Source: Clostridioides sp. (GTDB lineage Bacteria > Bacillota > Clostridia > Peptostreptococcales > Peptostreptococcaceae). From it: a stretch of DNA of 6,618 nt. The notes under the pieces are model-generated. The model saw only the letters and a list, made by a program, of their open reading frames with translations, had not been told where the DNA came from and did no database searches. The position numbers were made by a program, and so were the translations under genes. The stretch covers positions 1 through 6,618 of the forward strand of contig JAISUA010000269.1 in assembly GCA_031272305.1 (NCBI GenBank). Reading direction: 5' to 3'. Of this stretch, positions 1 to 5,636 are shown piece by piece. How positions within the stretch are numbered: the first letter of the stretch is position 1; each line of letters begins with the position of its first letter.

Positions 1-230
1 TTAGTGGTGTATTAAACATCAGTTTACCTATTATGATTTTAGTTGGAATAATAGGCAGTATAATCGCTCAAATGGGAGATTTATTTGCATCATCTGTGAA
101 AAGATATGCTGGTATAAAAGATTATGGAAATTTAATTCCTGGACATGGTGGAATACTTGATAGATTTGATAGTGTTCTACTTGTTGCTCCATTTGTATAT
201 AATGTAATAAGAATATTTATAGTAGGATAG
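1..230 (+). CDS. cdsA: Phosphatidate cytidylyltransferase (CDP-diglyceride synthase), 3' end only
   Basis: This integral membrane enzyme makes CDP-diacylglycerol from phosphatidate and CTP, the branch point for phospholipid synthesis. Only the C-terminal part (about 75 residues) is present; the frame is open from base 3 and the gene begins outside the window. The CdsA family signature is complete: S-x-V-K-R, four residues, K-D-Y, then I-P-G-H-G-G and D-R-F-D. The Asp residues of this signature bind the metal-CTP complex in the family. The signature is preceded by a hydrophobic helix and followed by a last hydrophobic segment ending in IFIVG. The stop TAG (228-230) overlaps the first base of a terminator stem. 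In Clostridia cdsA normally sits between uppS and dxr, which agrees with dxr downstream. The family assignment is secure. Confidence 0.95.
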   Translation, partial: SGVLNISLPIMILVGIIGSIIAQMGDLFASSVKRYAGIKDYGNLIPGHGGILDRFDSVLLVAPFVYNVIRIFIVG

Positions 231-264
231 CTTCAGTATTTTTTACTGAAGCATTTTCTTTTTT
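230..264 (+). terminator. Intrinsic (Rho-independent) terminator after cdsA
   Basis: A perfect 9-bp stem pairs GCTTCAGTA (230-238) with TACTGAAGC (244-252) around a five-T loop. It is followed by ATTTTCTTTTTT (253-264). The stem starts at the last base of the cdsA stop codon. This is a textbook intrinsic terminator on the plus strand. It should separate the cdsA transcript from dxr, at least in part. Confidence 0.9.
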
Positions 265-293
265 AGAAGAGATTCTTTTTAGCTTAAATTAAG

Positions 294-321
294 GTGAAAG
301 AGATATAATTTATGGTATAAT
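294..321 (+). promoter_or_regulatory. Probable sigma-A promoter of dxr
   Basis: A perfect TATAAT lies at 316-321, preceded by TGG, so it carries the extended -10 TGn element. GTGAAA (294-299) is a 4/6 match to the -35 consensus with a 16-nt spacer. It lies 30 nt past the cdsA terminator, and the expected start of transcription is near 328, leaving a leader of about 43 nt. A second TATAAT at 304-309 has no good -35. The position between terminator and gene supports the call; it is inferred from motifs only. Confidence 0.6.
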
Positions 322-370
322 GTTATGTAGTAGAAAAAATATGTAGTAGAAGTGTTGAAAGGAAAATGTA

Positions 371-1600
371 ATGAAAAAATTATCGATTTTAGGTTCAACT
401 GGTTCAATAGGAACTCAAACACTTGATGTTGTAAGAAATAATCCTGACAAATTTCAAGTAATTGCAATTTCAGCAAACAAGAATGTTGATTTAATAGTTG
501 AACAAATAAGGGAATTTAAGCCTAAATACGTTTGTATGCAAGATGAAAGAGCTTATAAAAAATTAAAAGAACTGATTTCAAACAATAGAGAGATATTTTC
601 TATTGATAAGGATATAATATATAATGAAAAAAATTTTTCTGATAAAGATAAGATAAAAATTCTGTGTGGTACAGAAGGTTTAAAAGAAATAGCATCTATT
701 GATGAAGTAGATATAGTACTTACAGCTGTTGTAGGTATGGTTGGACTTGTTCCTACTATGGCAGCTATAGAAAAAGGAAAAGATATAGCACTTGCGAATA
801 AAGAAACATTGGTGACAGCAGGTGAGCATGTTATGAATTTTGCCAAGGAAAAAGGCGTTAAAATTCTTCCAGTAGATAGTGAACACAGTGCTGTTTTTCA
901 ATCTTTGCAAGGAGAAAATAAATCAAGCATTGAAAAAATAATTTTAACGGCTTCAGGTGGACCTTTTAGAGGTAAAAAAAGAAGTGAACTTGAGAAAGTC
1001 ACAAAAAACGAAGCACTTAAGCATCCAAATTGGAGTATGGGACATAAAATAACAATAGATTCATCTACACTTATGAATAAAGGTCTTGAAGTAATAGAAG
1101 CAAAATGGTTGTTCGATGTTCCAGTTGACAAAATAGATGTAGTTGTTCATCCTCAAAGTATCATTCATTCAATGGTTCAATTTGAAGATAGCTCTGTTAT
1201 TGCACAGCTAGGATGTCCAGATATGCGACTTCCTATAGAGTATGCACTAATGTACCCAAAGAGAACAAAAAATAATCTTGAAAGACTTGACCTTGCAAAA
1301 GTTGCTACATTGACTTTTGAAAAACCAGATTTCGATACATTTCCATGTTTGAAATTGGCATATGAGGTTCTAAAAAAGGGATATACATATCCTACTGTAC
1401 TAAATGCAGCAAATGAAGTTTTAGTGGAAAAATTTTATGAGGATAAAATTAGTTTTTATGACATACCATATTACATAGAAAAAGTTTTGGAAGTTCATAA
1501 CTATATCAAGAATCCTAGTATTGAAGATATATTAGAAGTTGATAAATGGGCTAAAGAATATGTAATTGATCTAGTAAAAAAATCTGCTCAAAAAAATTGA
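371..1600 (+). CDS. dxr: 1-deoxy-D-xylulose 5-phosphate reductoisomerase
   Basis: This cytoplasmic enzyme rearranges and reduces DXP to 2-C-methyl-D-erythritol 4-phosphate with NADPH and a divalent metal, the committed step of the MEP isoprenoid pathway and the target of fosmidomycin. The protein has 409 residues, slightly longer than the usual 380-400. The N-terminal nucleotide-binding motif GSTGSIG is at 8-14, and LANKE at 141-145. The metal ligands are visible in PVDSEH (D169, E171) and in MNKGLEVIEA (E240). ASGGPFR (194-200), HPNWSMG (218-224) and HPQSIIHSMV (260-269) are conserved substrate or flexible-loop segments, and the C-terminal helical domain follows. The extra length seems to lie around residues 70-95, a lysine- and aspartate-rich stretch. 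The start ATG has an AAAGGA-type ribosome site 7 nt upstream. ispG of the same pathway is two genes downstream. Confidence 0.97.
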   Translation: MKKLSILGSTGSIGTQTLDVVRNNPDKFQVIAISANKNVDLIVEQIREFKPKYVCMQDERAYKKLKELISNNREIFSIDKDIIYNEKNFSDKDKIKILCGTEGLKEIASIDEVDIVLTAVVGMVGLVPTMAAIEKGKDIALANKETLVTAGEHVMNFAKEKGVKILPVDSEHSAVFQSLQGENKSSIEKIILTASGGPFRGKKRSELEKVTKNEALKHPNWSMGHKITIDSSTLMNKGLEVIEAKWLFDVPVDKIDVVVHPQSIIHSMVQFEDSSVIAQLGCPDMRLPIEYALMYPKRTKNNLERLDLAKVATLTFEKPDFDTFPCLKLAYEVLKKGYTYPTVLNAANEVLVEKFYEDKISFYDIPYYIEKVLEVHNYIKNPSIEDILEVDKWAKEYVIDLVKKSAQKN

Positions 1601-1602
1601 TC

Positions 1603-1634
1603 AACAAAGTATTAACAAAGTATTAAAAAGTATT
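1603..1634 (+). repeat. Short tandem repeat, unit AACAAAGTATT, about three copies
   Basis: Two exact 11-nt units (1603-1613 and 1614-1624) are followed by a 10-nt variant AAAAAGTATT (1625-1634), directly after the dxr stop. It may be slippage in AT-rich spacer, but it also places promoter-like hexamers at a usable distance (see the promoter entry that overlaps it). Confidence 0.8.
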
Positions 1635-1639
1635 AAAAT
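1612..1639 (+). promoter_or_regulatory. Possible promoter upstream of rseP
   Basis: TTAACA (1612-1617, 5/6 to the -35 consensus) is separated by 16 nt from TAAAAT (1634-1639, 5/6 to the -10 consensus). Both are formed by the short tandem repeat after dxr. No terminator lies between dxr and rseP, so read-through from dxr is equally likely. Chance matches are common in such AT-rich sequence. Confidence 0.3.
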
Positions 1640-1729
1640 AGAAGACTTATCACCAGTTGAAAAAAATCTAATCTAGAAAGTCTTGATATGAAAATCTATA
1701 ATTATAATAAATTAGAGAGGAATGAGAAT

Positions 1730-2746
1730 ATGACTATAATAATTGCTATACTGCTTTTTGGTGTAATTATTTTTATACATGAGTTGGGACATTTTAGTTT
1801 TGCAAAGTTAAGTGGAGTGACTGTACATGAATTTTCAATAGGAATGGGTCCAAAAATATTTAGCAAGACTAAGAATGGCACAAGTTATTCATTGCGAGCA
1901 TTTCCTATAGGAGGATTTGTAAGTATGGAGGGAGAAGATGAAGAATCTAATGATCCAAATTCTTTTGGTAAGAAAACTCTTCTACAAAGACTAAGTGTAA
2001 TATTTGCTGGACCAATATTTAATATTATTTTAGCTGTTGTAATTATGATTCCTGTATTTATGATACTTGGAATACCTACAAATGATCCAATAATAGGTGA
2101 AGTAAATAAGGATATGCCTGCATATACATCAGGACTTGAATCAGGAGATAAGATAATAAAAATAGATAAAATAAAAGTAAATAATTGGGAAGAAATTGTT
2201 GAGATGGTTCGTTCATCAGAAGGTCATAAGCTAGAAATCACTGTTGAAAGAAATAATAAGATACAAAATTTTGAAGTTACTCCTATAGACAATCAAGGTG
2301 TATATCAAATAGGAATGACACAACATAGAGTTAGAAGCTTATCAAAGTCAATTACAAGTTCAGTAGCAGTTACTTACGACTTGTCTAAACAAATGCTTAT
2401 ATTTGTAAAACAATTATTTACAGGTACAGTTCCAGGAGGAGTTGGAAATTCTGTTGCAGGACCAGTTGGCGTAATTGGTATGGTATCAGATGCTGCAAAA
2501 AGTGGATTGGCAAACCTTCTTTACTATGCATCTATAATAAGTCTTAATCTAGGAATAGTAAACCTTGTTCCTTTTCCAGCACTTGATGGTTGGAGAATAC
2601 TTATGTTAATTGTAGAAGGCGTAAGAGGTGGAAAAAAATTCGACGCAAACAAAGAAGGAATGGTAAATCTAATAGGACTTGCAGTATTGATGGTATTCAT
2701 GATATTCATAACATATAAAGATATATTAAGACTTTTTACGAATTAA
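1730..2746 (+). CDS. rseP: Site-2 type intramembrane zinc metalloprotease (RseP/RasP family, M50B)
   Basis: This membrane protease cuts transmembrane substrates within the bilayer; in Gram-positive relatives (RasP) the known substrates include anti-sigma factors, FtsL and signal-peptide remnants. From the start chosen here it has 338 residues, a usual length. The first transmembrane helix carries the zinc motif HELGH (17-21, catalytic E18). FAGPIFN (92-98) begins the second core helix. One PDZ domain spans about 118-186, and the last catalytic helix has NLVPFPALDG (278-287), where D286 is the third zinc ligand. The usual LDGG reads LDGW here. A last membrane helix lies at about 311-328. The frame opens at an ATG at 1688, but that adds 14 polar residues with no good ribosome site. 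ATG 1730 has GAGAGG 9 nt upstream and puts the first helix at the N-terminus, as in the family. The gene lies 129 nt after dxr, without a terminator between. Confidence 0.93.
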   Translation: MTIIIAILLFGVIIFIHELGHFSFAKLSGVTVHEFSIGMGPKIFSKTKNGTSYSLRAFPIGGFVSMEGEDEESNDPNSFGKKTLLQRLSVIFAGPIFNIILAVVIMIPVFMILGIPTNDPIIGEVNKDMPAYTSGLESGDKIIKIDKIKVNNWEEIVEMVRSSEGHKLEITVERNNKIQNFEVTPIDNQGVYQIGMTQHRVRSLSKSITSSVAVTYDLSKQMLIFVKQLFTGTVPGGVGNSVAGPVGVIGMVSDAAKSGLANLLYYASIISLNLGIVNLVPFPALDGWRILMLIVEGVRGGKKFDANKEGMVNLIGLAVLMVFMIFITYKDILRLFTN

Positions 2747-2776
2747 GTTAAAACCAAGGATAAATATAATAAAATC

Positions 2777-2811
2777 AAGGCTCTTGCTCTATTTGTATGG
2801 AGTAGGAGCTT
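2777..2811 (+). promoter_or_regulatory. Stem-loop in the ispG leader
   Basis: The arms at 2777-2789 and 2800-2811 pair over 12 bp, with one bulged G and two G-U pairs, around a 10-nt loop. No T-run follows, so it is not a convincing terminator. It ends about 8 nt before the GGGGTG ribosome site of ispG. A TATAAT at 2765-2770, without a recognisable -35, would start a transcript almost exactly at the base of the stem. It could be a 5' stabilising hairpin, an RNA processing site or a translation control element. The structure is seen in the sequence; the role is inferred. Confidence 0.5.
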
Positions 2812-2829
2812 AAAATTTGGGGTGATGAA

Positions 2830-3888
2830 ATGAGTTATAACAGAAGAAAAACAAGAGAAGTGGCAATTGGAGATAAAAAAATAGGAAATTTTAATCCTAT
2901 ATTAGTACAATCTATGACAAACACAGATACTAGAGATGCGAAAGCTACTATTTCACAAATAAAAGGACTTGAAGAGGTCGGTTGTGATATTATAAGAGTA
3001 GCTGTTCCAGATATGCAAGCTGCCGAAAATCTTGGAGAAATCAAGAAAAATATTAAAATTCCTCTTATAGCAGATATTCATTTTGATTATAGACTTGCGA
3101 TAGAATCTATCAAACAAGGTGTAGATGGAATTAGGATCAATCCTGGAAATATTGGAGATATAGATAGAGTTAGACAAATTGTTGAAGGTTGTAAAGAAAG
3201 AAATTTAAAGATAAGAATTGGTGTAAATGGAGGTTCTTTAGAAAAAAACATTCTTTTAAAATATGGTTCAGCTACAGCTGAAGCACTTGTTGAAAGTGCA
3301 ATGGAACATATAAAAATACTTGAAGATTTAGATTTTTACAATACCGTTGTTTCTTTGAAATCCTCTGATTTATTCAAAACAGTAGAAGCGTATAGATTGA
3401 TTTCTCAAAAGGTTGATTATCCACTTCACATTGGTATAACAGAATCTGGAGGAGTGAGAAAAGGTACTATAAAATCATCCATAGGAGTAGGTTCACTATT
3501 ACTTGATGGAATAGGAGATACTCTTAGAATTTCACTTACAGGAGATCCTAGAGAAGAAGTAAAAGTAGGAAAAGAAATTTTGAGAAGTTTGGGTATTTTG
3601 AACGATAAGATAAAAATAATTTCTTGTCCAACTTGTGGTAGATGTAATATTGATTTGATAAGGATAGCTACTGAAGTTGAAAAGAGAATTGAAAATATAA
3701 ATTCAAATATAGTAGTGGCTATAATGGGGTGTGCAGTCAATGGACCAGGAGAAGCAAGAGAAGCTGATATTGGTATAGCTGGTGGAAAAGGAAACGGTCT
3801 TTTATTCAAAAAAGGTGAGATTATTAGAAAAATAGATGATGAAAATTTAGTAGAAGAATTGATAGATGAAATTCAAAAAATGATATAG
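2830..3888 (+). CDS. ispG: 4-hydroxy-3-methylbut-2-en-1-yl diphosphate synthase (HMBPP synthase)
   Basis: This is the penultimate MEP-pathway enzyme. It converts the cyclic diphosphate MEcPP to HMBPP with a [4Fe-4S] cluster, using electrons from ferredoxin or flavodoxin. The protein has 352 residues, the standard length of the short bacterial form (TIM barrel plus Fe-S domain, without the insert of the plant type). The barrel begins with VQSMTNTDT (26-34) and continues through RVAVPD (56-61), ADIHFDYRLA (81-90) and RINPGNIG (102-109). The cluster ligands are in CPTCGR (C266, C269), in GCAVNGPGE (C301) and at E308. The start ATG follows a GGGGTG ribosome site. The gene is 83 nt after rseP and ends with two consecutive TAG codons. 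In many Clostridia polC follows; here a hairpin and convergent genes do. Confidence 0.97.
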   Translation: MSYNRRKTREVAIGDKKIGNFNPILVQSMTNTDTRDAKATISQIKGLEEVGCDIIRVAVPDMQAAENLGEIKKNIKIPLIADIHFDYRLAIESIKQGVDGIRINPGNIGDIDRVRQIVEGCKERNLKIRIGVNGGSLEKNILLKYGSATAEALVESAMEHIKILEDLDFYNTVVSLKSSDLFKTVEAYRLISQKVDYPLHIGITESGGVRKGTIKSSIGVGSLLLDGIGDTLRISLTGDPREEVKVGKEILRSLGILNDKIKIISCPTCGRCNIDLIRIATEVEKRIENINSNIVVAIMGCAVNGPGEAREADIGIAGGKGNGLLFKKGEIIRKIDDENLVEELIDEIQKMI

Positions 3889-4024
3889 TAGAAAAATAAA
3901 TATCAAAACATAAAATAGCATAAAAATAGTTGTATCAAAAATATTTAGTTTAAAATGTTTTGTATAAATTTTTGACTTTTAATGAAATTTAAATGAAGAT
4001 GAAAGTGATATGAAAGTTGTTTAA

Positions 4025-4124
4025 TAAAATAGCTGATGAAGATTGTTTATAAGATTCGATTTGATGACTCACATAAGATGAGAGTTAGCGAAGAATCCAA
4101 AAACAATTTCACCAGCTTATTTTT
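4025..4124. terminator. Extended ~100-nt hairpin between convergent genes (bidirectional terminator, structured RNA or palindromic element)
   Basis: Three paired blocks stack into one long hairpin. The outer block pairs 4026-4048 with 4101-4123, with bulges at G4041 and T4118 and one A-C mismatch. The middle block pairs GATTC (4053-4057) with GAATC (4093-4097). The tip pairs 4065-4074 with 4078-4087, with one A-A mismatch and a triloop. On the plus strand it ends in TTATTTTT, and on the minus strand in TATTTTATT, so it could stop transcripts from both sides: ispG from the left, and the small ORF and AEC from the right. It starts 137 nt past ispG but only 11 nt past the small ORF stop. The internal loops and length exceed a simple terminator, so a small RNA or a dispersed palindromic repeat is also possible. 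I see nothing else in 3889-4024. Confidence 0.6.
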
Positions 4125-4134
4125 ATGCCATAAA

Positions 4135-4281
4135 TTACATAAATAATCTGTACAAAATAAATAATACGACAATTGCCAATGATATTTTGAAAATAGCTTT
4201 AGAAAAAAGTTTAAATATTTTTATTGCTAAACCTAAACATACAACTGCTATAGCAATTTTTAAAAATAAATCAAAATCCAT
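4135..4281 (-). CDS. Small hydrophobic membrane protein, 48 residues, unknown function
   Basis: I do not recognise a family. The frame encodes 48 residues starting MDFDLFLKIAI and ending YRLFM. Two hydrophobic segments, about 9-20 and 33-48, flank a lysine-rich linker (K21, K24, K28, K32), so a two-helix membrane hairpin with a cationic turn is likely. The ATG has an AGGTGAT ribosome site (4286-4292 on the minus strand) at normal spacing, which favours a real gene. It lies 70 nt downstream of the AEC gene on the same strand with no terminator between, so it may be co-transcribed. The minus strand also has TGTTATAAT (4351-4359), an extended -10 without a clear -35, which could start its own transcript. 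The long hairpin follows its stop by 11 nt. It lacks the basic C-terminal tail typical of clostridial type I toxins, so a toxin role is only a weak possibility. Confidence 0.6.
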   Translation of the reverse strand: MDFDLFLKIAIAVVCLGLAIKIFKLFSKAIFKISLAIVVLFILYRLFM

Positions 4282-4351
4282 GGTAATCACCTGCTTTCTA
4301 TATATTCATAATCAAAAGCTAAAAACATTAAAATAAAAATTCTTACTAATA

Positions 4352-5269
4352 TTATAACAATAAATAACTAATAAGCGGTATTGTTATTACTGAAAATAGT
4401 GTTGTCATAAAAACACATTGTGATGCTAAAGTTATATTTCCACCATATTCATTTGCCAGTATTGCAGTATTTGCAGCTACAGGCATTCCTGTTATGATAA
4501 TTGGAACAGCTGCAAGTACAGGATCATGGATTATATGTCTAAACAATAAAAACATTATTATAGGCAAAAGAATAAGTCTTATAAATGACATAAGATACAT
4601 TTTTTTGTTTTTGAAGCATTCAAAAGCATTCGAAGCACAAAGCATACTTCCTATTACAATCATTGAAATAGGAGTTGTAACACTTCCAAGAAGTTCAAAT
4701 GTTCTATTCATAAAGAAAGGAAGTTTGATTCTTGTAATAAATAATATGAAACCAAATACAACAGCAATAATTACTGGATTTATTAAAGTTTTAAGTTTGA
4801 AACTTTGTTTATCATTATTTTGGGTAAGCAAATATACTCCTAATGTGTATGCAACAATGTTGAATGGTAAATTATAAACAGCTGCATAGAAAATAGAATT
4901 ATTTCCAAGTATTGCAGAAACTACAGGTAGTCCCATGAATGAACAATTTGAAAATACTATTGCGAATTGATAAATTCCTAAATCTTTGTTATTTTTAAAT
5001 ATATATTTAGTTGCAAGTGCTATAACTATAGATAAAGCATAGCCTACAATTGACATTATAACTAAAAGTATTATGTTATTGATCATATCGTTACTGTAAT
5101 CAATTTGCATAGAACTAATTACTATTGATGGAAGAAAAACATTATTAGTTAATTTAGATAATCTTGAAGTTGAATTTTCATCCAACAAATCAAAATGTCT
5201 AATAAAATATCCTACTAATATAAGTAAAAATAAAACTGAAACCTGTGTAAAAATATATGTGTAATCCGT
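4352..5269 (-). CDS. AEC (auxin efflux carrier) family transporter, with ACG at the expected start
   Basis: This is an inner-membrane permease of the AEC family, whose bacterial members move organic acids such as malonate or malate, or amino-acid-like solutes; the substrate cannot be read here. The frame gives 305 residues, the usual family length, with about ten hydrophobic helices in two halves. Family features include the first helix (5-24) ending VGYFIR, DLLDENSTSRLSK (27-39), VFLP (44-47), a GLPVV motif in the first half and MPVAANTAILANEYGG near the end. No ATG, GTG or TTG precedes residue 28 in frame, so a simple caller would begin at TTG (5186-5188) and lose helix 1. The residues before it fit the family fully, and ACG (5267-5269) stands 7 nt after a perfect AGGAGG (5277-5282). 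An upstream in-frame stop is at 5288-5290. I infer ACG as a mutated or non-canonical start. If it does not initiate, the gene is crippled. Confidence 0.88.
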   Translation of the reverse strand, partial: TDYTYIFTQVSVLFLLILVGYFIRHFDLLDENSTSRLSKLTNNVFLPSIVISSMQIDYSNDMINNIILLVIMSIVGYALSIVIALATKYIFKNNKDLGIYQFAIVFSNCSFMGLPVVSAILGNNSIFYAAVYNLPFNIVAYTLGVYLLTQNNDKQSFKLKTLINPVIIAVVFGFILFITRIKLPFFMNRTFELLGSVTTPISMIVIGSMLCASNAFECFKNKKMYLMSFIRLILLPIIMFLLFRHIIHDPVLAAVPIIITGMPVAANTAILANEYGGNITLASQCVFMTTLFSVITIPLISYLLL

Positions 5270-5276
5270 AAAACCA

Positions 5277-5282
5277 CCTCCT
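5277..5282 (-). promoter_or_regulatory. Consensus ribosome binding site that fixes the AEC start
   Basis: AGGAGG on the minus strand is a full Shine-Dalgarno match. The optimal spacing of 7 nt leads exactly to ACG at 5269-5267. No other initiation codon lies within reach, which is the main reason for the start chosen for the AEC gene. Confidence 0.85.
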
Positions 5283-5301
5283 AAATTTTAATTTAAAACA
5301 A

Positions 5302-5331
5302 ATTACACTTTAGAATATAAGACATTGTCAA
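5302..5331 (-). promoter_or_regulatory. Probable sigma-A promoter of the AEC gene
   Basis: On the minus strand a perfect -35 TTGACA (5331-5326) is followed after 18 nt by TGTAAT (5307-5302), a 5/6 match to the -10. Transcription would start near 5295, giving a leader of about 25 nt that contains the consensus ribosome site. The palindrome TTTACGTAAA lies 4 nt upstream of the -35, and the TTAACTA box array continues upstream of that. Confidence 0.7.
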
Positions 5332-5335
5332 TATT

Positions 5336-5345
5336 TTTACGTAAA
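5336..5345. promoter_or_regulatory. Perfect 10-bp palindrome TTTACGTAAA next to the AEC -35
   Basis: The palindrome sits 4 nt upstream of the AEC -35 hexamer and overlaps the first unit of the tandem repeat array. Its symmetry and position suit an operator for a dimeric regulator, but I cannot name one and a 10-bp AT-rich palindrome can arise by chance. Confidence 0.35.
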
Positions 5346-5495
5346 CTTTTTTTAACTATATCTGCAAAAATCCTGCTTAACTATATTTTTATAAACTTTT
5401 TTTAATTAGACCTACAAAATCTTACTTAACTATAGTTATAAACTTTTTTAACTAGATCTGCAGACTTTTGATTAACTACAGCTATAAACTTTTTA
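5341..5495. repeat. Degenerate tandem repeat, three and a part units of 46-50 nt, with six phased TTAACTA boxes
   Basis: Units begin at 5341, 5391, 5438 and 5484 (partial), each opening with RTAAACTTTTT. Each full unit contains two TTAACTA boxes, so the boxes lie at 5352, 5377, 5402 (variant TTAATTA), 5426, 5448 and 5472, with steps of 25, 25, 24, 22 and 24 nt. The box at 5426 is part of a perfect 12-bp palindrome, TAACTATAGTTA (5427-5438), and the one at 5472 is a weaker version of it. The array lies directly upstream of the AEC promoter and far from the divergent TPR gene. It has no coding potential. It may be a multi-site operator, a DNA-bending element or simply decayed satellite DNA. Confidence 0.75.
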
Positions 5496-5550
5496 AAAGT
5501 GTTAAAAAAATTTACAAAAAATATTTTACGCTATCAAATATCAAAACTAT

Positions 5551-5610
5551 AATTACTTATGTATATATATCTGATGATTTGATAAAAATCTAATATATAT
5601 ACAAGTAATT
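5551..5610. repeat. 60-nt AT-rich inverted repeat in the divergent intergenic region
   Basis: AATTACTT at 5551-5558 pairs with AAGTAATT at 5603-5610, and GTATATATAT (5561-5570) pairs with ATATATATAC (5593-5602); the left arm has two extra bases, AT, at 5559-5560. Inside the loop GATTT (5576-5580) pairs with AAATC (5586-5590), so the whole element can fold into one hairpin or cruciform. No T-run follows on either side, so it is not a usual terminator. The role is unknown; the remaining spacer (5611-5800) holds only weak promoter-like sites. Confidence 0.65.
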
Positions 5611-5636
5611 ACACACCACATATTATTATATAACAT

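Noticed and set aside
1642..1684. Inverted repeat AAGACTT / AAGTCTT before rseP
   Set aside because: Seven base pairs with a 29-nt unstructured loop; not stable enough to be meaningful.
1688..1729. Upstream ATG as the rseP start
   Set aside because: It adds 14 polar residues before the first membrane helix, has no convincing ribosome site, and the internal ATG at 1730 has one and fits the family length.
3972..4000. TTGACT as -35 of a promoter driving the long hairpin RNA
   Set aside because: No -10-like hexamer occurs at 16-18 nt downstream.
4033..4039. CTGATGA, the first core element of a hammerhead ribozyme, in the long hairpin (also at 5571-5577 and 5772-5778)
   Set aside because: No GAAA follows a stem II at any of the three places and no cleavage-site strand can be paired, so the matches look like chance.
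4135..4281. Type I toxin with antisense RNA antitoxin
   Set aside because: Small size and hydrophobicity fit, but the basic tail typical of clostridial toxins is missing and no antisense promoter with matching -10 and -35 was found on the plus strand. Kept only as a weak possibility.
4494..4877. Plus-strand frame of 127 residues
   Set aside because: It lies wholly antisense to the AEC gene, whose protein matches its family along this stretch.
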